Below the pieces are notes generated by a model. It worked only from the letters and a program-made list of their open reading frames with translations, did not search any database and had not been told where the DNA came from. The translations under genes and the position numbers were made by a program. DNA of 64,000 nucleotides from Streptomyces poonensis (GTDB lineage: Bacteria; Actinomycetota; Actinomycetes; Streptomycetales; Streptomycetaceae), in the NCBI RefSeq assembly GCF_014650915.1, contig NZ_BMVW01000001.1:186001-250000 (forward strand). Reading direction: 5' to 3'. Below, one piece after another: positions 54,663 to 64,000 of the stretch; position 1 is the stretch's first letter; every line of letters starts with the position of its first letter.

Positions 54663-55880
54663 TCACTTCTTCCATTCCTCCCACGACATGTTCCAGCCGT
54701 TGAGCCCGTTGTCGGGCGCGACGATCTGGTCGTTGGAGTTCTTCACTACCACCACGTCGCCGATCATCGAGTTGTCGAAGAACCAGGCCGCCGCGGTCGT
54801 GTCGTCGTAGCCGCCGCGCACGTCGCGCAGGCCTATGCAGCCGTGGCTGGCGTTGTAGCTGCCGAAGGCGCCGCTCCAGTAGTTGCCGTGCAGGAAGGTG
54901 CCGGAGGTGGTCAGGCGCATGGCGTGCGGGACGTCCGGGATGTCGTACTGGCCGGCGTAGCCGACCGTCTCGCCGTTCATCCGGGTCACCTCGAGACGCT
55001 CGCTGATGACCATCTGGCCGTTCCAGGTGTCGTAGCCCGGTGCGCCCGTGGTGACGGGAACGGTCTTGAGGACCGCGCCGTCACGCTTCACGACCATCTC
55101 CTTGGTCTGGACGTCGACGGTGGATATCTGGCTGCGGCCGATCGTGAAGGAGACGCGCTCCGTCTGCTTCCCGTAGACGCCGGACCCGCCCTTCACACCG
55201 TCGAGGTTCAGGTCGACGGTCACCTTCGTCCCGGGCTTCCAGTACTGCTCGGGCCGGTAGTCGATGCGGTTGTCGCCGAACCAGTGGCCGACCACCTCGA
55301 CGGCCGGCTCGGTCTTGATCGTTATCGCCTTCTCGATGTCCTCGGGCTCGGTGACACCCTGGTCGAAGGTCAGCGAGAAGGGCATGCCGACGCCGACCGT
55401 GGCACCGTCCCCGGGGGTGAAGGTGCCCTCGAAGGTCTTCTTCGGCTTCAGGGTGGTGAAGGTGGACTTCCGGGTGGCCGCACGGCCCTCCGCGTCCTTC
55501 GCCACGGCATGCACGGTGTACGTGGTGGCCGACTTGAGGTGGCCCGCCGGCGTCCAGGCGGTGCCCCCGTCCGTGATCCGCCCCTCTATCGCGTTGCCCT
55601 TGGCGTCCTTGACCCCGACCTCGGTCAGCTTCCCCTCGGCCGCGGTGACCTTGAGGGCGCCGGTGGTGTCCACGTCGTCGGCGCCGTTCGCCGGGGCTAT
55701 CGTCACGACAGCCTTCGAGGTCCTGTCGGCGGCGGGCTTCTTGTCGTCGCCCCCGGAGCACGCGGTCACCGCGAGCAGCAGCACGCCCAGGAGCGACGCC
55801 AGGACTCCGCGCCCCCGTACCCCCCGGCCCCCCGGTGCCCGTGCGTCAAGCGACGCTCCCCATATCGGTCGCCCGTTCAC
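54663..55880 (-). CDS. L,D-transpeptidase lipoprotein, copy 1
   Basis: A 405-residue lipoprotein (signal ending AVTAC, Cys41) with two Ig-like domains (about 60-250) and a C-terminal YkuD catalytic domain: HAMRLTTSGTFLHGN and ASHGCIGLRDVRGG with the catalytic Cys near residue 350. It resembles mycobacterial Ldt enzymes that make 3-3 crosslinks in peptidoglycan. The end WNMSWEEWKK is shared with the second copy. A paralogous gene lies 200 bases upstream. Confidence 0.93.
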   Translation of the reverse strand: MNGRPIWGASLDARAPGGRGVRGRGVLASLLGVLLLAVTACSGGDDKKPAADRTSKAVVTIAPANGADDVDTTGALKVTAAEGKLTEVGVKDAKGNAIEGRITDGGTAWTPAGHLKSATTYTVHAVAKDAEGRAATRKSTFTTLKPKKTFEGTFTPGDGATVGVGMPFSLTFDQGVTEPEDIEKAITIKTEPAVEVVGHWFGDNRIDYRPEQYWKPGTKVTVDLNLDGVKGGSGVYGKQTERVSFTIGRSQISTVDVQTKEMVVKRDGAVLKTVPVTTGAPGYDTWNGQMVISERLEVTRMNGETVGYAGQYDIPDVPHAMRLTTSGTFLHGNYWSGAFGSYNASHGCIGLRDVRGGYDDTTAAAWFFDNSMIGDVVVVKNSNDQIVAPDNGLNGWNMSWEEWKK

Positions 55881-55966
55881 GTTCGTGTCTCCCCTCGCAC
55901 GGCCTGGTCAGGCCCGCACCCCAACGCGTTTCACAGCGCGTTCACACAAACATTAACCACTGGACC

Positions 55967-55981
55967 GGGGCCGTCGGCCCC
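55967..55981. terminator. Short hairpin between the two L,D-transpeptidase genes
   Basis: GGGGCC-GTC-GGCCCC, a 6-bp GC stem downstream of copy 2 (stop at 56085). Weak evidence. Confidence 0.4.
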
Positions 55982-56084
55982 TCCCGTTCGTCACCGTTCC
56001 GTACCAGGTCCGGCGCCGCGGGACGCGTCACACGGCGAGCGCCGCCCCCTGTGATGCGTACCCGTATGTCGACGCTATATCGGG

Positions 56085-57311
56085 CTACATCACCGCGCCG
56101 CCCGCTTTCCACTGCTTCCATCCCATGTTCCACCCTCCGAGCCCGTTGTCTGGAGCGACCTTTTTGTCATTGCTGTTGACGACTTCGACGACGTCCCCGA
56201 CGAGGCTGCGGTCGAAGAACCAGCCCGCCGGGGTGTGGGAGCTGCCGCCCTTCACATCGAGCAGCCCGACGCAGCCGTGGCTGACATTGGTGTTGCCGAA
56301 GGCGTCCCGGGCCCAGTAGTTGCCGTGCAGGAAGGTGCCGGAGGCGGTGAGCCGCATGGCGTGGGGGACGTCCGGGATGTCGTACTCGCCCTTGCCGTCG
56401 GCCCGCTTGAAGCCGACCGTGGCACCGTTCATCCGGGTCACCTCGAGCAGCTCGGTGACGACCATCTTCCCGTTGTAGGTGGTCGTCCTCGGCGCCCCGG
56501 CCGTGATGGGCAGGGTGGCGAGGAGTGCGTCGCCGCGGCGCACCCTCATGGTGTGGGCCGCCGCGTCGACGAGGCTCGTCTGGTGGCGGCCGACGGTGAA
56601 CGACAGCGTCCTGTGCTGCAGGCCGTACACGCCGGGCGCGCCCTCGACGTCGCGCAGCCGCAGGCCGACCGTGACCCGGGTGCCGGGCCGCCAGTAGCGG
56701 GCGGGCCGGAAGTCCACGCGGTTCCTGCCGAACCAGTGCGGCCGGACGTCCACGGCGGGCCGCGCGGTGACCCGGACGGCCCGCTCGACGGCCGCCCGGT
56801 TCTCGATGTCCCGGTTGAACTCCAGGGAGACGATCATGCCGGTGCCGACGGTGGACCGGTGTTCGGGCACGACATAGGCGACGAAGCGCTTGCCGGGCAC
56901 GTACGTCGTGAAGGTGGTGTGCCGCGCCGAGCGGCGCCCGCGTCCGTCGCGCGCGACCGCGTCCACGGTGTACCGGGCCGCGAGCGCCAGCCGTCCGGAG
57001 CCGGTGGGCCGCCAGGACGCCCCGTCCCCGGAGAGGCTCCCCGGAACAGGTGTCTCCTGAGCGTCCTGGGACTTGACGACCTTGACGGACTCCAGCCGGC
57101 CGTCCGGCACCCGCACCTCGAAGCGCGCGCCGGCGCGGACGCCCTTGCTGCCGTCCTCCGGTGTGACACGGATGCTGTGCCCCGGCCCTCCGGGCCTCCA
57201 AGCGGGCCCGTCCGGCGTGCAGCCGACGGCCCCGGCGACCAGGCCCGCCCATGTCAGTACGGCGGCCAGCGCGGCCCCTGCGCGCCCCGCGCGCGTGTGC
57301 AGATGCTTCAC
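56085..57311 (-). CDS. L,D-transpeptidase lipoprotein, copy 2
   Basis: A 408-residue paralogue. Signal peptide with lipobox GAVGC (Cys31), two Ig-like domains and a YkuD domain (HAMRLTASGTFLHGNYW, VSHGCVGLLDVKGG), ending WNMGWKQWKAGG. GTG 57311 is the start; the open frame that continues upstream for over 2 kb lies antisense to glgX and is not real. Compared with copy 1 it carries a short KRADGKGEYDI insertion. Predicted to form 3-3 crosslinks. Confidence 0.92.
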   Translation of the reverse strand: MKHLHTRAGRAGAALAAVLTWAGLVAGAVGCTPDGPAWRPGGPGHSIRVTPEDGSKGVRAGARFEVRVPDGRLESVKVVKSQDAQETPVPGSLSGDGASWRPTGSGRLALAARYTVDAVARDGRGRRSARHTTFTTYVPGKRFVAYVVPEHRSTVGTGMIVSLEFNRDIENRAAVERAVRVTARPAVDVRPHWFGRNRVDFRPARYWRPGTRVTVGLRLRDVEGAPGVYGLQHRTLSFTVGRHQTSLVDAAAHTMRVRRGDALLATLPITAGAPRTTTYNGKMVVTELLEVTRMNGATVGFKRADGKGEYDIPDVPHAMRLTASGTFLHGNYWARDAFGNTNVSHGCVGLLDVKGGSSHTPAGWFFDRSLVGDVVEVVNSNDKKVAPDNGLGGWNMGWKQWKAGGAVM

Positions 57312-57503
57312 GTGCGGCCCAACGACGGCGTGTGCCCCGGGGAAACGTGAGTGCGAGCCACGCCCTGGGCAGAACACTGGGGAGGACGACATGACGGCGG
57401 GCCGCGTCCGCGAGCCGCACCGGACCACCGCCGTCCGCCCTTGTGTCCGTGTCCCTCCGCCGTAGTGTCCGTGCCGTGCCGCCGAGCCGCAGGAGGCCGT
57501 CAG

Positions 57504-59777
<2,274 letters not shown>

Positions 59778-59913
59778 AGCCGGGGACGCGGCGCCGAAGT
59801 CGGCCGATCCGCTGGGAGAGGACCGAACACGCAGGTCGTAGGTCCATCGGCCGAGCCAGGTCGGGTCAAAACTCGGTGGGCAGTGTCAGTGCCGGTCCGT
59901 AGGCTCGCCGTTG

Positions 59914-61800
59914 ATGCCCACGACACCCGCAACCGCCGACGACCCTTCCACCGTCCGGACCCTGCTGCGCCTGTGGCCGTACGTACGGCCCGTACGCGCC
60001 AGACTGCTCGTCGCCGCCGTCGTGGCGGTGCTCGCGTCCTGTATGGGCCTCGTCATCCCGCTGGTCCTGAAGTGGCTGGTGGACGGGCCGGTCGCCGAGC
60101 GCGACCCGCAGGGCGTGTGGCTCGGGGCGCTGTACCTGCTGCTGCTCGGGCTCGCCGAGGCGGGGCTGTTCGGGCTGCGGCGGTGGCTGGTGGCGCGGCC
60201 CCTCGCCGGGGTCGAGGCGGAGATGCGGGCGGACCTGTACCGGCATCTCCAGCGGGTCCCCATCGCCTTCCACGACCGCTGGGCCTCGGGACAGCTGCTG
60301 TCGCGCGGCACCACGGATCTGATGCTGCTGCGGATGTTCCTCGCCTTCCCGCTGACGTTCCTGCTGGTCAACGGGGTCACGATCGTTATCGGCGTGGTCA
60401 TCATGCTGCTGCAGGACTGGGTCCTCGGACTGGTGATCCTGGGCCCCGCCATACCCGTGGTCATCACGTGCGTCGTCTTCGAGCGGCGGTACGCCGAGGT
60501 CGCGCGGCGTGCCCAGGACCAGGTGGGCGATCTGACGACGGTCGTCGAGGAGAGCGTCCTCGGGATCCGGATCATCAAGGGCTTCGGGCGGCACCGCAGC
60601 CAGGCGCGGGCCTTCAGGGAGCTCGCGCGGACGCTGCGCGGGACGGAGCTGCACAAGGCCCGGCTGCTCGCCACGATCTGGGCCGTGATCATCACGCTGC
60701 CCGAGCTCGCCATCGGCGCGGCCCTCGTGCTCGGCACCGTACGGGTGGCCGACGGCGCCCTGTCGGCGGGCACCCTGGTGGCCTTCCTGTCCACGGCCCT
60801 CGCCCTGCGCTGGCCCGTCGACTCCATCGGCTTCCTGCTCGCGATGACGCAGGAGGCGGCGACGGCGACACAGCGGTACTTCGAGGTGATGGACGCGGAG
60901 CGGGAGTCGGGCGCGGTGCACACGGCTTCCGCCCCGGCCCCGGCCCGCGGGAACGGCGCCCGGCCCGCCGACGACGGCCTGCGCTTCCACGCCGTGCGGT
61001 TCCGCTACCCCGACGCCCCGGAGGGCTCCCCTCCCGTCCTCGACCACATCGACCTGCACATACGGCACGGCGAGTCGATGGCCCTGGTCGGCGCGACCGG
61101 CACCGGCAAGACCACGCTCACCGCGCTCGTCCCCCGCCTGCACGAGGTGACCTCCGGCCGGATCACGCTCGACGGCGAGGACATCACGGCGATGTCCCGC
61201 GAGGAGCTGCGCTCCAGGGTCGCCGTCGCCTTCGAGGAGCCGACCCTGTTCTCCGCCAGCGTGGGCGAGAACGTGCTGATGGGCACCGACGGCGCCGCGG
61301 GCCGGGCGGAGCTGGACCGGGCGCTGGCCGTCGCCCAGGCCGGCTTCGCGCACGAGCTGCCCGAGGGCACCGGCACCCAGGTCGGTGAGCAGGGGCTGAG
61401 CCTGTCCGGCGGCCAGCGGCAGCGGCTCGCGCTGGCGCGGGCGGTCGTCGGCCGCCCGCGCTTCCTCGTCCTCGACGACCCGCTCTCCGCCCTGGACGTA
61501 CACACCGAGGCCGCGGTCGAGACCGCCCTGCGTCAGGTGCTCGCGGAGACGACCGCCCTGATCGTGGCCCACCGCCCGTCCACGGTGCTGCTCGCCGACC
61601 GCGTCGCCCTGCTCTCCGGCGGCCGCATCACCGCCGTCGGCACCCACCACGAACTGCTGCGCACCAACGCCGAGTACGCGTGGCTGATGTCGGGCGCGGA
61701 CCACGGCGCCGACGGACCGGCCACCGCCGGCACGGACGCCACCGGTACGGACGCCACCACCGCCGACACCACCGACGCCATCGAGGAGGCCCGCCGATGA
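59914..61800 (+). CDS. Heterodimeric ABC exporter subunit 1
   Basis: A 628-residue half-exporter: six membrane segments (about 25-320) then an NBD with Walker A VGATGTGKTT, signature LSGGQRQRLALARAV and Walker B FLVLDDPLSALDV, where the catalytic Glu is Asp. The second subunit starts in its stop codon (ATGA), so they are translated together. Its Walker site is the degenerate one of the pair. ATG 59914 follows a TTG. Cargo is unknown; the C-terminal tail is Thr/Asp/Ala-rich. Confidence 0.92.
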   Translation: MPTTPATADDPSTVRTLLRLWPYVRPVRARLLVAAVVAVLASCMGLVIPLVLKWLVDGPVAERDPQGVWLGALYLLLLGLAEAGLFGLRRWLVARPLAGVEAEMRADLYRHLQRVPIAFHDRWASGQLLSRGTTDLMLLRMFLAFPLTFLLVNGVTIVIGVVIMLLQDWVLGLVILGPAIPVVITCVVFERRYAEVARRAQDQVGDLTTVVEESVLGIRIIKGFGRHRSQARAFRELARTLRGTELHKARLLATIWAVIITLPELAIGAALVLGTVRVADGALSAGTLVAFLSTALALRWPVDSIGFLLAMTQEAATATQRYFEVMDAERESGAVHTASAPAPARGNGARPADDGLRFHAVRFRYPDAPEGSPPVLDHIDLHIRHGESMALVGATGTGKTTLTALVPRLHEVTSGRITLDGEDITAMSREELRSRVAVAFEEPTLFSASVGENVLMGTDGAAGRAELDRALAVAQAGFAHELPEGTGTQVGEQGLSLSGGQRQRLALARAVVGRPRFLVLDDPLSALDVHTEAAVETALRQVLAETTALIVAHRPSTVLLADRVALLSGGRITAVGTHHELLRTNAEYAWLMSGADHGADGPATAGTDATGTDATTADTTDAIEEARR

Positions 61801-63683
61801 CGGCGCCCACGACACCAGCGCCGGCCACACCCCACGACGACCAGGACGACCAGGACGTCACCGGCGCGCAGGGCGCCCCGGCGCACGGCACCGGCGACTC
61901 CTTCGACCGCGACGTCCTGCCCACGCCCCCGGGCGCCACGGCCGCGCTGCTGCGTTCCCTGCTGGCCCCGCGAAAGGCCCGCGTCGCCCTCACGACGGCC
62001 GTACTGCTGGTGCAGCAGGCGGCGGTGCAGGCGGGCCCGCTGCTCGTCGCGTACGCCATCGACAGCGCCGTACCCGCGCTGGGACGCGACGACCACGGCC
62101 CGCTGATCGCGGTGGCCGTCGCCTATCTGCTGTGCGCGCTGGCGTCCGGCGGGCTCCAGTACGCGTTCATCCGCGTCTCCTGCCGGGTCAGCCAGGACGT
62201 CCTGCTGGACCTGCGCGGCCGGATCTTCCGCCACGCGCAGGCGCTGAGCGTCGACTTCCACGAGCGGTACACCTCGGGCCGGCTCATCTCCCGCTCCACC
62301 ACCGACGTGGAGTCCCTGCGCGAACTGCTGGACGAGGGGCTCCAGGAACTCGTCACCGTCATCCTGTCGTTCGTCTACATCTCGGCGCTGCTGCTCTGGC
62401 TGGACCTCGGCCTGGGCGCGACCGCGGTGGTCTCCCTCGTCCCGCTCTACCTGCTGGTACGGAACTACCGGCGGCGCGCGGTGCGGGTGTACCGGCTGCG
62501 CTCGACCGCCATCGCCGCCGTCATCGTGAAGTTCGTGGAGACGATGAACGGCATCCGCCCGGTGCGCGCCTTCCGCCGCGAGGCGGCCAACGACGCCGAG
62601 TTCGGGACGCTCAACCACCGTCACGAGCGCAGGAACGGCGACGCGATCCTCGAGATGGCCCGTTACGTGGTCAGCTCCCGTCTGGTCGCCAACACCGCGG
62701 TCGCGGGGATCGTGCTGTGGGGCGCCTACCGGGTGGCGGAGGGCTCGCTCGAACTCGGCGTGCTGGCGGCCGCCGTGCTGTACCTGCGGCGGCTGTACGA
62801 CCCGATCGACCGGCTCGGCATGTTCCTGAACTCCTACCAGTCGGCGGCGGCCTCGCTGGAGAAGATCGCGGGGCTGCTGGCCCAGACGCCGTCGGTGCCG
62901 GAGCCCGAGCGGCCCCGGGAGCTGCCCGCCCCGAGGTCCGCGCACCCCGGCCGCGAGGCCGTCTTCGACGGCGTCCGCTTCGCCTACCGCACCGGCGGCG
63001 AGGTGCTGCCCCGCTTCGACCTCACCCTCCCGGCCGGGCAGACCGTCGCGGTCGTCGGCTCGACCGGCGCCGGGAAGTCCACCCTGGCCAAGCTGCTCGC
63101 CCGCTTCTACGACCCCTCCGACGGCCGGGTCCTGCTCGACGGCGTCGACCTGCGCGACCTGCCGGTGCGCGAGCTGCGGCGCGGCGTGGTCATGGTCACC
63201 CAGGAGTCGTTCCTGTTCTCCGGCACGGTCGCCGAGAACATCGCCATCGGCCGGCCCGACGCGACCCGCGAGGAGATCGAGGAGGCGGCACGGGCGATCG
63301 GCGCGCACGAGTTCATCGCCGCGCTGCCCGACGGCTACGACACCGACGTGCGCAAGCGGGGCGGCCGCATCTCCGCAGGACAGCGGCAACTGGTCGCTTT
63401 CGCGCGGGCGCTGCTGGCCGACCCGGCCGTGCTGATCCTCGACGAGGCGACCAGTTCGCTGGACATACCCGGCGAGCGGGCCGTGCAGCGCGCGATGCTG
63501 ACCGTGCTGAAGGGGCGTACGGCGGTCGTCATCGCCCATCGGCTGTCGACCGTGGAGATAGCCGACCGGGTGCTGGTGATGGAGCACGGGCGGATCGTCG
63601 AGGACGGCAGCCCGGCGGAACTGATCGCGGGCACCGGCCGGTTCGCGGAGCTGCACCGGGCCTGGCGGGACAGCCTGGCCTGA
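61797..63683 (+). CDS. Heterodimeric ABC exporter subunit 2
   Basis: A 628-residue half-exporter beginning with an Asp/Pro-rich cytosolic tail (1-55), six membrane segments (about 65-350) and an NBD: Walker A VGSTGAGKST, signature ISAGQRQLVAFARAL (degenerate first half) and canonical Walker B VLILDEATSSLD. ATG at 61797 overlaps the previous stop; GAGGAGG lies seven bases upstream. Its intact Walker B pairs with the LSGGQ of subunit 1 to make the active site. Confidence 0.92.
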   Translation: MTAPTTPAPATPHDDQDDQDVTGAQGAPAHGTGDSFDRDVLPTPPGATAALLRSLLAPRKARVALTTAVLLVQQAAVQAGPLLVAYAIDSAVPALGRDDHGPLIAVAVAYLLCALASGGLQYAFIRVSCRVSQDVLLDLRGRIFRHAQALSVDFHERYTSGRLISRSTTDVESLRELLDEGLQELVTVILSFVYISALLLWLDLGLGATAVVSLVPLYLLVRNYRRRAVRVYRLRSTAIAAVIVKFVETMNGIRPVRAFRREAANDAEFGTLNHRHERRNGDAILEMARYVVSSRLVANTAVAGIVLWGAYRVAEGSLELGVLAAAVLYLRRLYDPIDRLGMFLNSYQSAAASLEKIAGLLAQTPSVPEPERPRELPAPRSAHPGREAVFDGVRFAYRTGGEVLPRFDLTLPAGQTVAVVGSTGAGKSTLAKLLARFYDPSDGRVLLDGVDLRDLPVRELRRGVVMVTQESFLFSGTVAENIAIGRPDATREEIEEAARAIGAHEFIAALPDGYDTDVRKRGGRISAGQRQLVAFARALLADPAVLILDEATSSLDIPGERAVQRAMLTVLKGRTAVVIAHRLSTVEIADRVLVMEHGRIVEDGSPAELIAGTGRFAELHRAWRDSLA

Positions 63684-63717
63684 GCCACCGCGACGGCCCC
63701 GGCCGTGACGGCTCCCG

Positions 63718-64000
63718 TCACGCGTCGTACTCGAACTCCGTGCGGTCCGGGTGCAGGACCAGCGCGGTGGGCGGGCGGCCGTCCCAGGTGTGGCCGGGGC
63801 CGTGGTGGCGGCGGGACTCGTAGTGCCAGGCCAGGTTGCCGGCGATCAGCCGGCCCACCGCCTCCAGATAGCGGTCCAGGTCGCCGCTCAGTCCGTGGTC
63901 CCGGTGGCGGGCGCGCAGGGTCCGGCAGGCGCGTGTGTACGTGTCGCCGGCGTCCTCGAGACGGCGCAGCAGGACGTCGACGGCGCCCTGGACCGTCAGG
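63718..64000 (-). CDS. Probable terpene synthase C-terminus (5' part outside window)
   Basis: The last 94 residues of a minus-strand gene ending TGA at 63718: LRRLEDAGDTYTRACRTL, then GLSGDLDRYLEAVGRLIAGN, LAWHYESRRHHGPGHTWDG. The IAGNLAWHYESRR stretch resembles the GNLxWSxxTxRY end of bacterial terpene cyclases, which use Mg2+ and isoprenyl diphosphates. The metal-binding DDxxD and NSE motifs would be beyond 64000, so the call is moderate. It converges with the exporter operon. Confidence 0.6.
   Translation of the reverse strand, partial: LTVQGAVDVLLRRLEDAGDTYTRACRTLRARHRDHGLSGDLDRYLEAVGRLIAGNLAWHYESRRHHGPGHTWDGRPPTALVLHPDRTEFEYDA

Overview
The window is chromosomal DNA of a Streptomyces or very close relative. 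Support comes from the very high G+C content with third codon positions nearly always G or C, frequent GTG starts, and actinobacterial markers: GatCAB, a DUF397 protein with a DUF5753 regulator relic, NACHT and RsbW-like ATPases, a GlgX debranching enzyme and a GGDEF-EAL protein next to ligA. From memory, the gene order (gat genes, rmdB-ligA, mnmA/amidase/cysteine desulfurase, a peptide ABC operon, gcvT-gcvH-glyA-sdaA) matches one conserved arm of the S. coelicolor chromosome. No rRNA, tRNA, CRISPR array, integrase or transposase was seen, so this is mostly core genome with a few accessory insertions.

Left part (1-21.7 kb): a truncated sugar dehydrogenase, a DUF6191 protein, a large LuxR-type ATPase regulator, small and membrane proteins, a GNAT acetyltransferase and an MMPL exporter. 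Then come the gatC-gatA-(small ORF)-gatB operon closed by a 16-bp terminator hairpin, a cupin and a DUF4267 membrane protein facing a TetR regulator across paired CTAGC-N3-GCTAG operators, rmdB, ligA, a MetE-like protein, an SDR, a LOG-family protein and DUF427.

Middle part (21.7-41.7 kb): an accessory scar holds a broken vapBC toxin-antitoxin pair and a beheaded DUF5753 regulator beside its DUF397 partner. An SDR-MerR pair follows, then a PAP2 phosphatase overlapping antisense with a two-component system whose kinase has an unusual C-terminal membrane-anchored domain. mnmA and a cysteine desulfurase flank an amidase. A thioesterase and a TRIC-like channel precede a five-gene oligopeptide ABC operon, two SseB paralogues and a zeta-toxin-like ATPase.

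Right part (41.7-64 kb): a tandem glycine riboswitch leads into gcvT-gcvH-glyA-sdaA (glycine cleavage, glycine/serine exchange, serine deamination). A NACHT ATPase gene sits directly after sdaA between 22-bp direct repeats of the sdaA 3' end, which looks like a recent insertion. Next are a GH25 lysozyme, an F420/NADP reductase-like protein, an EF-hand protein, a MerR regulator, a YVTN beta-propeller lipoprotein, an RsbW-like kinase, an enoyl-CoA hydratase, two L,D-transpeptidase lipoproteins, glgX, a heterodimeric ABC exporter and, cut by the right edge, a probable terpene synthase C-terminus.
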